A stretch of 64,000 bases of DNA from contig JALWDS010000031.1 in the NCBI GenBank assembly GCA_027036775.1, positions 1 through 64,000 of the forward strand, written 5' to 3'. The notes under the pieces are model-generated. The model did not search any database. It worked only from the letters and a program-made list of their open reading frames with translations, and had not been told where the DNA came from. The position numbers were made by a program, and so were the translations under genes. Source of the stretch: Archaeoglobaceae archaeon. GTDB lineage: Archaea; Halobacteriota; Archaeoglobi; Archaeoglobales; Archaeoglobaceae. Below, in pieces: positions 54,158 through 63,218 of the stretch (positions are counted from its first letter, which is position 1; every line of letters starts with the position of its first letter).

Positions 54158-54724
54158 ATGAGGGTTTTGGAACTCGACGAGAAGGACAGGTTGATAATAA
54201 AGGTCCTTCAGGAGAATCCAAAGGCTTCTCAAACCGAGGTTGCGAAGTTGGTGGGTTTGTCTCAGCCTTCGGTTGGTAGTAGGATAAAGAAGTTGAAGGA
54301 GCTCGGAGTCATAGACAGCTCCTACGGTGTAAATCTCAAGAACTCAAACATGTATGTTCTAAAGGTTGACGTGAAGTGCAGGAATCCAGACGAGATATTG
54401 AAAAAGCTTGAAAGCTGTCCGTTTTTTCTAAACGGTTTCGTAGTCGCTGGGAACAGAAATCTGATAATTTTGCTGATAGGGGAAGATTTGCCAACCCTTG
54501 AGGCAATAGTTGACAGGCACATAAGGATTCTTCCAGACGTTTACGACGTCGATGTCGGTATAATAGTCAGGACTTTGAAGAACACAATAATACCTCTGAA
54601 CGTCGAATTTGAAAGGAGTGATAAGGCCCCCTGCGATTCGAACTGTGGGAAGTGCGAATACTGGGGTAAGATCTGTTTGGGTTGTCCCATAACGGGACAC
54701 TACAGGGGAAAGGTCTTGAGATAA
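54158..54724 (+). CDS. Lrp/AsnC-type regulator with C-terminal cysteine cluster
   Basis: A 188-residue protein. The N-terminal HTH reads DEKDRLIIKVLQENPKASQ then TEVAKLVGLSQPSVGSRIKKL. A ligand-binding RAM-like domain follows. The last 35 residues (CDSNCGKCEYWGKICLGCP) carry five cysteines in a C-x3-C-x2-C-x6-C-x2-C pattern that should bind zinc or an Fe-S cluster. It may sense metal or redox state. Overlaps the next gene by 1 base. Confidence 0.85.
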   Translation: MRVLELDEKDRLIIKVLQENPKASQTEVAKLVGLSQPSVGSRIKKLKELGVIDSSYGVNLKNSNMYVLKVDVKCRNPDEILKKLESCPFFLNGFVVAGNRNLIILLIGEDLPTLEAIVDRHIRILPDVYDVDVGIIVRTLKNTIIPLNVEFERSDKAPCDSNCGKCEYWGKICLGCPITGHYRGKVLR

Positions 54725-55290
54725 TGTTGAGCTCGATAAAGGTTAGGACTTCAAAGGTTCTCAACCCCTTAACGGACCTCCTCGCAAGGTTGGGGGTCAA
54801 ACCCAATCATTTAACGCTTCTGGGATTGGTCTTCGGTTTTTCGTGTGCCTACGCCATTTATTTGGGTAAACTTCTCCTTTCTGCGGTTCTATTGATTCTA
54901 AGCGGTTTGATGGACGTTTTAGACGGTGCCTTGGCGAGGAACAGGGGGTTGGTTTCGGACTTTGGAGGGGTTCTCGATTCCGTTTTGGACAGATACGTTG
55001 ACATAGCCATATTCCTCGCACTGGGATTTTACTTGGACTGGTTTTTGGCTGTATTTGCGATGAGCGGAGCTTTGATGGTCAGCTACACGAGGGCGAGAGC
55101 TGAGAAGGTCGTTGAGAGATGCGACGTGGGTATAGCGGAGAGGGGGGAGAGGTTGATCCTGATACTTATCGGACTGTTGTTTCCGTTTTTCTTGAGGTGG
55201 ATTTTGCTCCTCGTGGGAGTTCTATCCCACATAACCGCAATTCATAGAGTTCTATACACATACAAAAAGCTCAAACGTCCAAGTTCTTAA
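54724..55290 (+). CDS. CDP-alcohol phosphatidyltransferase family protein
   Basis: A 188-residue membrane enzyme. The signature DVLDGALARNRGLVSDFGGV then LDSVLDR fits DG-x2-AR-x8-G-x3-D-x3-D. Five or six helices follow. Family members move a substituted phosphate from a CDP-alcohol to a polar head group, such as inositol phosphate or glycerol phosphate in archaeal lipids. The acceptor is not readable. ATG 54724 shares a base with the previous stop; the track start at 54682 lies in that gene. Converges on gyrB. Confidence 0.88.
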   Translation: MLSSIKVRTSKVLNPLTDLLARLGVKPNHLTLLGLVFGFSCAYAIYLGKLLLSAVLLILSGLMDVLDGALARNRGLVSDFGGVLDSVLDRYVDIAIFLALGFYLDWFLAVFAMSGALMVSYTRARAEKVVERCDVGIAERGERLILILIGLLFPFFLRWILLLVGVLSHITAIHRVLYTYKKLKRPSS

Positions 55291-57142
55291 CCTCCCTCGC
55301 ATGGTTTAGTATGAACTCCTTCCTCTCCTCGACGTTCTCCCCCATGAGTATCTTGAACATCCTCTCCGCCATGAAAGCGTCTTCGATAGTAACCCTAACG
55401 AGCTTCCTCGTCTCGGGATTCATGGTGGTTTCCCACAACTGCTCCGGATTCATCTCCCCCAAGCCCTTAAACCTCTGAACCTCCGCCTTCCCCAACTTCC
55501 TCAAAATCTCTTTCAACTCCCCTTCCGAGTAAACGTAGTAAACCCTCTCACCTTTCTTAACTCTGTAAAGGGGAGGAAGTGCCACGTAAACCATTCCGGC
55601 CTCTATCAAAGGTCTCATGTATCTGTAGAAGAATGTCAGGAGTAGAGTTCTTATGTGTGCCCCATCTATATCTGCATCCGTCATTATTATAATTTTTCCG
55701 TATCTAACTTTCGAAACGTCGAAGTCCCTGCCAATGCCACCGCCAATGGCAGAGGCTATTGCCCTTATCTCCTCGTTCTTTAAGGCTCTCAGCATTCCAG
55801 CCTTTTCAACGTTTATGATCTTTCCCCTTATAGGCAAAACAGCCTGAAATCTTCTATCCCTCGCCTGTTTAGCGGAACCTCCAGCACTCTCACCTTCAAC
55901 TATGAAGAGTTCTCTCTCCTTCACGTCCTTTGACGAGCAGTCCGCAAGTTTACCCGGTAGAGATAGTGAAGCTTCAGCCTTCTTCTTAACGAGCTCTCTT
56001 GCCCTTTTCGCCATTTCCCTTGCCTTCATAGCCAAGAGGCACTTCTCTATAATTCTGTTCGCATCCGATGGATGTTCCTCCAACCACTTGAGGAACTCTC
56101 TGTAAACGAGAGACTCGACAACGGTTTTAACCTCGGTGTTAGTAAGCTTTGTTTTGGTTTGCCCTTCGAACTGCGGTTCTGGAACCTTAACGCTTACGAC
56201 AGCTGTCAAACCCTCCCTAATGTCTGAACCGCTTATGGGTTTGAACTTCTTCACGTTCTTCTTACCGTATTCGTTTATAGCCCTCGTCAATCCAGCTCTA
56301 AAACCAGATACGTGCGTTCCTCCCTCTACGGTGTGGATGTTGTTCGCAAAGGCCAGTAGAGTTTCGTAATCTTCGTCGGTGAACTGGAAGGCTATTTCAA
56401 CGCTTATCCCGTTCCTCTCACCGCTTACGTAAACGACATCGGAGATCGTTCTCTTACCCTCATTCAGATACCTTACGAAACCTACGACACCCTCTTCAGA
56501 ATAGAAAACTCTAACTTTACCCGTCCTTTCATCGATGAGAGTTATCTTCAACCCCTTATTTAAAAATGCGAGTTCCTCAAGCCTTTCCGCAACCAAACCG
56601 TAGTCGAACTCCTTAACTTCGAATATCTCGGGATCGGGTTTAAACCTTATCTTAGTTCCAGTTTCTTTGGCTTCACCAACGACCCTTAGAGGTGTAACCG
56701 GCTTGCCTCTCTCGTATCTCTGATAGAAGACCTTACCGTTTCTCTTAACCCAAACCTCAAGCCATTCCGACAGAGCGTTAACGACGGACAGACCCACACC
56801 GTGCAAACCACCGGAAACCTTGTAGGCCTTCTTGCTGAACTTACCTCCAGCGTGCAGTTTGGTCATGACTATCTCCAAAGCAGGTCTTTTAAAAATAGGA
56901 TGTTCTTCAACTGGAATACCCCTCCCGTTGTCTTCGACGCTTGCGGATCCGTCTTTGTGTAGAGTGACTTTTATTTCCGTGCAGTAACCAGCTAAAGCCT
57001 CATCTATGCTGTTGTCAACTATCTCCCAGAGGAGGTGATGGAAACCCCTAACGCCAGTATCTCCCACATACATTCCCGGCCTCTTCCTTACAGCCTGAAT
57101 GTCGTCGAGGACTTCGATAGTCTCTGCCGTGTAGTCCGTCAT
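55271..57142 (-). CDS. gyrB: DNA gyrase subunit B
   Basis: Type IIA topoisomerase ATPase/TOPRIM subunit, 623 residues. Seen are LLWEIVDNSIDEALAGYC, EDNGRGIPVE and GGLHGVGLSVVNALSEW in the GHKL ATPase, then EGESAGGSAKQARDRRFQAV and DADIDGAHIRTLLL in TOPRIM, and QRFKGLGEMNPEQLW. Gyrase is of bacterial origin and is present in Archaeoglobales and some other euryarchaea. gyrA, often adjacent, is not in this window. Confidence 0.97.
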   Translation of the reverse strand: MTDYTAETIEVLDDIQAVRKRPGMYVGDTGVRGFHHLLWEIVDNSIDEALAGYCTEIKVTLHKDGSASVEDNGRGIPVEEHPIFKRPALEIVMTKLHAGGKFSKKAYKVSGGLHGVGLSVVNALSEWLEVWVKRNGKVFYQRYERGKPVTPLRVVGEAKETGTKIRFKPDPEIFEVKEFDYGLVAERLEELAFLNKGLKITLIDERTGKVRVFYSEEGVVGFVRYLNEGKRTISDVVYVSGERNGISVEIAFQFTDEDYETLLAFANNIHTVEGGTHVSGFRAGLTRAINEYGKKNVKKFKPISGSDIREGLTAVVSVKVPEPQFEGQTKTKLTNTEVKTVVESLVYREFLKWLEEHPSDANRIIEKCLLAMKAREMAKRARELVKKKAEASLSLPGKLADCSSKDVKERELFIVEGESAGGSAKQARDRRFQAVLPIRGKIINVEKAGMLRALKNEEIRAIASAIGGGIGRDFDVSKVRYGKIIIMTDADIDGAHIRTLLLTFFYRYMRPLIEAGMVYVALPPLYRVKKGERVYYVYSEGELKEILRKLGKAEVQRFKGLGEMNPEQLWETTMNPETRKLVRVTIEDAFMAERMFKILMGENVEERKEFILNHAREVKNLDV

Positions 57143-57481
57143 AACGTTTTGAGTGTTACCGCTGGATTAAAAAATATTTAGTTGAAAATGAGTTATCAAC
57201 GAATTGCTGATGTAAAAAGCAGACATCGTCAGCACTTGCATATCCAGCACAGTTTTTTATCTCTTTTTGCTCAGTTGAAAAATTAAGTGTTCGATAGTAG
57301 GATTGCGATCGTTTATATACTTGGTAAAGCAGTTGGCTAATTTTCAACAGAGCAAGCTCTTTTACTTTAATTTTCAACCAATTTTAGTTTGCTGATTTAA
57401 TAACAGGATCTGATTTGTCATCAATATCAAAAGATTCAAATGACAAAAAGGTTTATATAACACATTGTCAACATCTACAAT
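57143..57481. promoter_or_regulatory. AT-rich intergenic region with an operator-like inverted repeat
   Basis: No gene seen. Near its right end TTTGTCAT (57414-57421) and ATGACAAA (57440-57447) form an inverted repeat just before the TATA-like GGTTTATATAAC of the RHH gene, and TTGTCA recurs nearby at 57465. The RHH protein may bind here. Further left are a hairpin-like GCTGATGT...ACATCGTCAGC near 57200-57230 and two AATTTTCAAC copies (near 57340 and 57368) with no assigned role. Confidence 0.45.
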
Positions 57482-57928
57482 ATGATAAAGTATAAACGGG
57501 TAGAGATTCGAATCTCAGAAGAACTTTACTGGAAATTAGAAGAAGAGCGTGTAAAGGCTAGATGTGAGGATTTAAGCGAGATAGTCGAAAGATTGCTAAG
57601 AAAGGCATTAGATATGAAAGAAACTGCTAAATTAAAAGAAACTGGCGAATTAAATGAAAAGACTATCGACGAGTGTATATCAAAAGTTTTTCCAAATGCC
57701 AGGGGGGAGAAGTACAGGGATCTAAAGAAAGTAGTGTATCTTATGGTTACAAAGGGTGTAAGCAGGAGAGAAGCCGTAAAAATTAGAGCTAAAGAAAAGG
57801 GAGTAGATACGTCAACTGTTCAAGCTAATATAACACGTGGATTTGGTATTGATACTGAAGAATTAGATAGGAGATTAGAGAGAGTTATTGATTGCTTAAA
57901 AGGTAAAGTTGAAACTTTTGAGGGGTGA
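57482..57928 (+). CDS. ribbon-helix-helix regulator of unknown target
   Basis: A 148-residue protein. Residues 1-45 (KRVEIRISEELYWKLEEER, then LSEIVERLLRKAL) look like an RHH DNA-binding domain. The second half (KYRDLKKVVYLMVTKGVSRR) is helical with a possible second HTH (GVDTSTVQANITRGFG). TATA-like TTTATATAAC is about 25-30 bases upstream. First gene of a small accessory cluster with a zinc-ribbon protein and HicAB; more AT-rich than gyrB. Confidence 0.7.
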   Translation: MIKYKRVEIRISEELYWKLEEERVKARCEDLSEIVERLLRKALDMKETAKLKETGELNEKTIDECISKVFPNARGEKYRDLKKVVYLMVTKGVSRREAVKIRAKEKGVDTSTVQANITRGFGIDTEELDRRLERVIDCLKGKVETFEG

Positions 57929-57935
57929 ATATTAA

Positions 57936-58184
57936 ATGGGACGTTACGATCATTTAAAAGTGATAGTGCCTGTAAAAGCAAGAGTTCAGCAGGTTTGCGA
58001 TTGTTGCGGGAAAATTATCCCTGCTGGAACAATTTATTATAGGGAGAAGCTAAAAAATCCATTAATAAAGTATTTTGTTAGGAGATTTTGCCCAGAATGT
58101 TTTTTTGCGAGACACCCAGATCAATATCCTAACCAAATGAAGCTGGATGAGGTAATAGATAGTATGCGTGGGAATCAGAGATGA
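57936..58184 (+). CDS. small zinc-ribbon-like protein
   Basis: An 82-residue basic protein with CDCCGKIIPAGTIYY and CPECFF, two CxxC pairs that should bind one zinc. It lies 7 bases after the RHH gene and overlaps hicA by 4 bases. Function unknown; it could bind nucleic acid or protein. Confidence 0.65.
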   Translation: MGRYDHLKVIVPVKARVQQVCDCCGKIIPAGTIYYREKLKNPLIKYFVRRFCPECFFARHPDQYPNQMKLDEVIDSMRGNQR

Positions 58185-58435
58185 AAGAGAAGAAAAAAGA
58201 GGTTTACGAGAGATTAAAGAGGAATCCGAAGAACGTTAGGTTTACGGAGTTATGTAAAGCTGCTGAACTGTTTGGGTTTAAGTTTAGGGGTGGTAGGGGT
58301 AGTCATGTTGTATACGTTCGGGAAGGAGTTAGGGAGATACTGGTCTTTCAGAATGTGAAAGGCAAAGCTAAGCCGTATCAAGTTAAGCAATTTTTAAAAA
58401 TAATTGAAAAATACAACTTACTTGAGGATGAGTGA
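58181..58435 (+). CDS. hicA: HicA-like mRNA interferase toxin
   Basis: An 84-residue dsRBD-fold protein with the catalytic region RGGRGSHVVYVREG, where His is the active residue. HicA toxins cut mRNA and are held by HicB. The order HicA then HicB with an 8-base overlap is typical. The N-terminus is about 25 residues longer than the smallest HicA proteins. Confidence 0.8.
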   Translation: MKEKKKEVYERLKRNPKNVRFTELCKAAELFGFKFRGGRGSHVVYVREGVREILVFQNVKGKAKPYQVKQFLKIIEKYNLLEDE

Positions 58436-58673
58436 GTTGAAGTATGCGATTGAGATATTCTACAGCGAAGAAGATGAAGGATACATTGCGGTAGTTCCAG
58501 AGTTACCGGGATGCTCCGCATTTGGTGAAACTCCGGAAGAAGCACTAAAAGAGATAAAGATCGCCATCGAGCTTTGGATTGAAGCCGCTAAGAAGGAAGG
58601 TAGAGAAATTCCAAAACCTATGGGTAAGGAGTTGCTCAAGGAAATCCTGAGTAAAATAGAAGTAAAAGCTTAA
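58428..58673 (+). CDS. hicB: HicB-like antitoxin
   Basis: About 81 residues from ATG 58428 (MSELKYAIEIFY), preceded by GAGG; the track start at 58404 lies in hicA. The HicB partial RNase H fold is seen in EDEGYIAVVPELPGCSAFGE and TPEEALKEIKIAIELWIE. No C-terminal DNA-binding domain is present, so repression may depend on the RHH protein upstream. The 126 bases after it hold nothing that I can identify. Confidence 0.85.
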   Translation: MSELKYAIEIFYSEEDEGYIAVVPELPGCSAFGETPEEALKEIKIAIELWIEAAKKEGREIPKPMGKELLKEILSKIEVKA

Positions 58674-58799
58674 AACAGTTCAATTGTATTTTTTACGTAA
58701 TGTGGTCACTCAATTGTCCTGCAATATTCCAAAATATGCCAGAATAACTTAGCGCTTTAACGCAGATAGGAGCTAATTCAACAAAGCATACCTGTAAAG

Positions 58800-59279
58800 T
58801 TACAAGATTAACCATTCTTGAGCTGGGTTTACGACCTTTACGTTGTATCTCTTGCCAATCTCCAGAAAGTGTTTATCGAGGGAATAGATTACCTCGACGT
58901 AATTTTTTAGTGGGATAAAGCACAGGAAGTCCCAGATGTGAATACCAGTTTCTTTACTTGCAATAATAGATTCTATTACGTGTTCTGCAAGAATCGGGAC
59001 TTTTATTATGCTATCGTCTTTCATTAAACCATCGGCTATTGCAAAAGCTTCGTTCAACGGTATTTTGTGACCCCTAAAAGCCAAGACGTGAAAGATTTCC
59101 GCTACTTGGTGTAGTGTCATGTATATTCTCAAGTTATCGGACTCCTTCTCAAAGAACTCTCTACAACCTTTATGAATTTTCAAAGCTTTCTCGTAATCCG
59201 ATTTAGACTTAAACTTTTCTCTAACAGGTTTCTTCTTCGCTAAAACCCAGATCTCCGTATCTACAAAAGCCTTAATCAA
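58800..59279 (-). CDS. vapC: VapC-like PIN-domain toxin
   Basis: A 159-residue PIN nuclease. Acidic residues are in KAFVDTEIWVLA (first Asp), HQVAEIFH, and GIHIWDFLCF near the C-terminus. VapC toxins usually cut tRNA or rRNA. It overlaps vapB by 8 bases, with the antitoxin first. Confidence 0.85.
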   Translation of the reverse strand: MIKAFVDTEIWVLAKKKPVREKFKSKSDYEKALKIHKGCREFFEKESDNLRIYMTLHQVAEIFHVLAFRGHKIPLNEAFAIADGLMKDDSIIKVPILAEHVIESIIASKETGIHIWDFLCFIPLKNYVEVIYSLDKHFLEIGKRYNVKVVNPAQEWLIL

Positions 59280-59499
59280 TATCCTCCCCTCCGTATTCCC
59301 TTAGATCTTCTGGTCCAGCCCCTTCACACGGCTTCAAAATTAATTCCTTAAGCTTCGATTTCTCCCTCTTCCCCGCAAGATAATTCAAAATCGCATCTAT
59401 AATCGCTTCTTTCACGGTCTTCCCTTCCTCTACTGCCCTCTTCTTTAACTCAGTGTAGAGTTCCTTAGGCAAAACTACGCTCGTCTTTATTTCATTCAT
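59272..59499 (-). CDS. vapB: VapB-like antitoxin
   Basis: A 75-residue protein with an N-terminal ribbon-helix-helix segment (KTSVVLPKELYTELKKRAVE) and an acidic C-terminus (GAGPEDLREYGGEDID) that should wrap the toxin. Upstream of vapC with an 8-base overlap, the standard VapBC layout. Confidence 0.85.
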   Translation of the reverse strand: MNEIKTSVVLPKELYTELKKRAVEEGKTVKEAIIDAILNYLAGKREKSKLKELILKPCEGAGPEDLREYGGEDID

Positions 59500-59529
59500 A
59501 TACGCATAACTGTAAAAATGTATTTAAGG

Positions 59530-60288
59530 TTACCCGTAAATCCTCTCCAAATCCTCTCCTCCGTAAAAAACCTCCTGAATCGCGTCGTATATGTCCTCCA
59601 TACCCCTCATGTCAACCGCGGAAACGGGAATTATGGGCCTAAATAATCCAGCGTCCTTAAGCATCAGGAAAAGCTCAAGGCTTAAAGATTTCCTATCTAA
59701 AGCCAAATCGTCGTAAAGCTCCTCGGGATCGCTACTCCATCTCACAACCCTTTCTATCTCTTCATCGCTCAAAACGTCCGCCTTCGACAAAACCAACACC
59801 TGAGGAACGTTCAATCTGAAAACTGCTGAGGAGGCCATGAAAACGAGTGAAACGAATCCAGAGGGCGTTTTCGAAATCACGGGATCGAAGAGGTAAACCG
59901 TAACTCCGTTGCCAAAGCATCTAATTATTATCTCCCCACTGCTCCTAAGGGTGAAGAGTTCCATTTGACCCGGGGTATCCACGAGAACTATGTCCGCATC
60001 GTAGAGTTCTATCTCGTCCTTCAAATCGTCCGCAATCGTTCCAACCAAGTCCGCACCTATTATCTGGGCGCCGTTGGGTCCAACCTTATACTCCTCCATG
60101 ATCTTTTCGAGCGTGAATCTCTCCCTTACGTCCACATCTGGCTCGTATGGCAGTTCTTCAGCCCCGGGATCTAAGTTTACGATTACGTGGCTGATTTTCT
60201 TCGTATCCAAGAAGTCCGAAAAGGCTTTGGTCAGATACGTCTTTCCACTACCAGCTGTTCCAACGAAGTAAACGAAAACCTGATCCAT
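59530..60288 (-). CDS. GPN-loop GTPase
   Basis: A 252-residue GTPase of the XAB1/Gpn family. The P-loop is GTAGSGKT, the family-defining GPN is in KVGPNGAQI, and later motifs are VDTPGQMELF and LSKADVL. Eukaryotic relatives help assemble RNA polymerase II; the archaeal role is not settled. A TATA-like TTTTTTAATC is about 25 bases upstream, so leaderless. It diverges from pstS. Confidence 0.92.
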   Translation of the reverse strand: MDQVFVYFVGTAGSGKTYLTKAFSDFLDTKKISHVIVNLDPGAEELPYEPDVDVRERFTLEKIMEEYKVGPNGAQIIGADLVGTIADDLKDEIELYDADIVLVDTPGQMELFTLRSSGEIIIRCFGNGVTVYLFDPVISKTPSGFVSLVFMASSAVFRLNVPQVLVLSKADVLSDEEIERVVRWSSDPEELYDDLALDRKSLSLELFLMLKDAGLFRPIIPVSAVDMRGMEDIYDAIQEVFYGGEDLERIYG

Positions 60289-60324
60289 AAGTTGGGTTCG
60301 TGCTCGATTAAAAAATTGTCCTTA

Positions 60325-60387
60325 ACGTATGTAGATTACGTAGATTAATTAGGCAATACATATATTCACCGTTCGATACCGTTCATC
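60325..60387 (+). promoter_or_regulatory. pst operon upstream region with two pairs of direct repeats
   Basis: GTAGATTA occurs twice in tandem (9-base spacing) ahead of a TATA-like ATACATATATTC, and CCGTTCGATA/CCGTTCATC forms a second pair between that box and the pstS ATG. The second pair would overlap the transcription start. Both are candidate sites for phosphate control. This is inference from position. Confidence 0.4.
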
Positions 60388-61458
60388 ATGAAAAGGTTCG
60401 CGGTGTTGGTAGCGCTGGCAATAACGATATCACTCTTGGGCTGTCAGCAGAAACCACAGAAGTCTGAGATCATCATATACGGAAGCGGAGCAACCTTCCC
60501 TTTACCTCAGATTGAGAAGTGGATAGACGATTACGAGAAATTGCACCCGAACGTGAAGATAGAATACGAGGGAAAGGGGAGCGGTGCTGGGCAGAACGAT
60601 TTCGAGAAGGGACTTGTTGACTTTGCTGGAACCGATCCGCCAGTCAGCGAGGATCTGTGGAAGAGGCTTGAGAAGAGGGGACAACCCCTTCAGTTTCCAG
60701 AGATAGTGGGTGCAGTCGTTGTGGTTTACAACGTTCCGGGAGTTGACAACCTCAAGCTCGACGGAGAAACCCTCGCAAAGATATTCATGGGCGATATAGA
60801 GTATTGGGACGATCAAGCTATAAAGGCTTTGAATCCGAATGCAAAACTGCCCCACGAAAAGATAATCGTCGTTCACAGGGCGGATTCGAGCGGAACGACT
60901 CAGATATTCACCACCTACCTCTGCCTCGTCAGTAAGGATTTCGAGAAGAGGGTCGGAAGCGGTAAGATAGTTGACTGGCCTGTCGACAAGATGGGGAGGG
61001 GTTTGGGTGGAAAGGGTAACACGGGTGTAGTCGAAATTTTGAAGAGCACGAAGTATTCCATAGCATACACCGAGTTGGCTTACGCTTTGAGGGAGAACTT
61101 GAAGATGGTCGCTTTAAAGAACAGAGCCGGAAACTTCGTGATGGCAAACGAGACCACCATAAAGTCCGCCGTAAAGGCGGTTAAGGCTAAGATTCCTCCT
61201 CCAGATCAGGGCTACAGGGAGAATTTGAGAGAACTTCTGAACGCTGAGGGGAAAGATTCCTATCCAATAGTCGCTTTCAGCCACATCCTAATATGGAAGA
61301 GCTATCCTAAGGAGAAGGCCAAAGCCATAAGGGACTTCTTCACATGGGTTCTCACCGAAGGACAGAAGAGGGAACACATAGTTGAAGGTTACGTGGGATT
61401 ACCGAAGGAGGTTGCAGAAATCGGTTTGAATGCTGTGAAGAGCATAGAAGAGAAATAA
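60388..61458 (+). CDS. pstS: phosphate ABC transporter substrate-binding lipoprotein
   Basis: A 356-residue binding protein with a signal peptide and lipobox (ISLLGCQQ). Phosphate-binding residues are in YGSGATFPLPQ, GKGSGAG, FAGTDPPVS and HRADSSGTTQIFTTYL. First gene of pstSCAB. The PhoU proteins are elsewhere at 42-43.5 kb. Confidence 0.95.
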   Translation: MKRFAVLVALAITISLLGCQQKPQKSEIIIYGSGATFPLPQIEKWIDDYEKLHPNVKIEYEGKGSGAGQNDFEKGLVDFAGTDPPVSEDLWKRLEKRGQPLQFPEIVGAVVVVYNVPGVDNLKLDGETLAKIFMGDIEYWDDQAIKALNPNAKLPHEKIIVVHRADSSGTTQIFTTYLCLVSKDFEKRVGSGKIVDWPVDKMGRGLGGKGNTGVVEILKSTKYSIAYTELAYALRENLKMVALKNRAGNFVMANETTIKSAVKAVKAKIPPPDQGYRENLRELLNAEGKDSYPIVAFSHILIWKSYPKEKAKAIRDFFTWVLTEGQKREHIVEGYVGLPKEVAEIGLNAVKSIEEK

Positions 61459-61486
61459 TTTTAAGTAGCGTTATTCCCGCTTGGTT

Positions 61487-62389
61487 ATGAAGGACAGGTT
61501 CAAGATTTTTTTACTCCCCGTTTCCTCTATCGTTTTCGGTATATTCCTACTAATGCTCACGGTCTTCCTTATAGCGTCCCTGCCGATATTCGAGAAGGAA
61601 GGTTTATCCATCTACACCACGAACGTTTGGAAGGCCGTAGAGGGTGGGGAGGAATTTTACGGCGTTCTTTCCGCAATATACGGTAGCGTTTACACGTCCG
61701 TTGTAGCCCTGATAATAGCCCTACCGCTATCGATAGGGTTTGCTGTCTTCGTGATAGACTACGTTCCAGCGAAGTTCAAGGAGATTCTGATAATTCTCAC
61801 GGACATAATGGCGGGATTGCCCACCATTCTATACGGAATTTGGGGTGCCTTCGTTTTGGTTCCAATACTCAGAGATTACGTAATGAAACCCCTATACGAT
61901 CACCTCTCCTTCGTTCCCCTCTTCTCCTATCCACCCACCACGGGTTACAGCTACCTCTCCGCTGGAGTTCTCTTAGCTATAATGGTAACACCCTTTGCGA
62001 GTGCGATAATAAGAGAGGCTTACAGGATGATACCCAGGGTTTACAGAGAGGGAGTTTACGCTTTGGGTTTGACGAGATACGAGGCAACCAAGGTTCTCGT
62101 GGGTTACATAAAACCTGCGATAGTTGCCGGAACTTTGTTGGCATTCGGAAGGGCCGTTGGAGAGACCGTTGCGGTTAGCTTGGTTGTGGGCAACACGTTC
62201 AACATTCATCCAAGCCTCTTCGCACCGGGATACACCATATCCTCTCTCATAGCCAACCAGTTCGGGAACGCTTTTATATACAGATACATGCCGTCCGCAC
62301 TCTTCGCCTCCGGATTGGCACTCTTCGTTATAGGACTGATAGTTAACGTCTTGGGCTTGATGGTCTTGAGGAGGTGGAGGTATGCTTAG
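61487..62389 (+). CDS. pstC: phosphate ABC transporter permease PstC
   Basis: About 300 residues with six membrane helices. The EAA-like loop is REAYRMIPRVYREGVYALGLTRYEA. ATG 61487 is used; the track starts at TTG 61481. It overlaps pstA by 8 bases and forms the channel with it. Confidence 0.94.
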   Translation: MKDRFKIFLLPVSSIVFGIFLLMLTVFLIASLPIFEKEGLSIYTTNVWKAVEGGEEFYGVLSAIYGSVYTSVVALIIALPLSIGFAVFVIDYVPAKFKEILIILTDIMAGLPTILYGIWGAFVLVPILRDYVMKPLYDHLSFVPLFSYPPTTGYSYLSAGVLLAIMVTPFASAIIREAYRMIPRVYREGVYALGLTRYEATKVLVGYIKPAIVAGTLLAFGRAVGETVAVSLVVGNTFNIHPSLFAPGYTISSLIANQFGNAFIYRYMPSALFASGLALFVIGLIVNVLGLMVLRRWRYA

Positions 62390-63218
62390 GAAGATTAAGG
62401 AGAAGCTGTTCCTCCTTGGAATAACTATAGCAACGGTTCTGACGATTCTACCGCTTTTTCACATAATACTCAGCGTCATACTAAACGGATTACCCGTTCT
62501 TCTTGAGAGGGGATTGGCCTTTCTAACAGATACGGTCGCACCACCGGGAGACGGTTTGGGTGGAATAGGGCCAGCGATAGTGGGGACTTTCGTTTTAACG
62601 TTCCTCGCATCTCTGATGGGGCTTCCGATCGCGATACTCACGGGAATTTTCTCTGCGGAATACCCGAACAGCCTGATAGGTAGAGCTACGAAGACCCTTT
62701 TAATGATAATGATGGAGTTCCCCACGATCCTCGTCGGACTATTCGTCATGGACATAATGGTCATACCTATGGGCAGATACTCCGCAGTAGCTGGAGCTTT
62801 GGCTCTGGCGATTGTCATGATGCCCTACGTTGCGGTTTACACCGAACAGGCTCTGAGGGAGATTCCGAGAATTTACAGAGAAGGGGCCTTTGCCTTAGGT
62901 TTGAGCAGGGCAATTGTTGTCTTCAGAATACTAATGGGAATGGCGAGGAAGGGGATTCTAACGGGCGTTCTTATAGGGATTGCCAAGGTTGCGGGTGAAA
63001 CCGCCCCCCTCCTCTTCACCGCTGGAGGTTCATACAGGGTTTACTTCGCAGGACTCGATAGACCCATCGGGGCAATACCCCTACTCATCTACGATCTCGT
63101 TCAACAGCCCTACGAGAACTACCATCAAATCGCTTGGGGTGCATCTCTCGTTTTGATGCTCATATTCTTGGCAATCTTCCTACCCATAAGGCTCAGCATC
63201 AAGGAGGTGAAAATGTGA
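62382..63218 (+). CDS. pstA: phosphate ABC transporter permease PstA
   Basis: A 278-residue permease with six helices and the EAA-like loop [31 protein letters not shown] and [13 protein letters not shown] are typical of PstA. Overlaps pstC by 8 bases and pstB by 4. Confidence 0.94.
   Translation: MLRKIKEKLFLLGITIATVLTILPLFHIILSVILNGLPVLLERGLAFLTDTVAPPGDGLGGIGPAIVGTFVLTFLASLMGLPIAILTGIFSAEYPNSLIGRATKTLLMIMMEFPTILVGLFVMDIMVIPMGRYSAVAGALALAIVMMPYVAVYTEQALREIPRIYREGAFALGLSRAIVVFRILMGMARKGILTGVLIGIAKVAGETAPLLFTAGGSYRVYFAGLDRPIGAIPLLIYDLVQQPYENYHQIAWGASLVLMLIFLAIFLPIRLSIKEVKM

Noticed and set aside
57200-57230. Second C/D-like RNA in the gyrB upstream region
   Set aside because: GCTGATGT and TCAGC give a hairpin, but there is no RUGAUGA/CUGA pair at 12-nt spacing.
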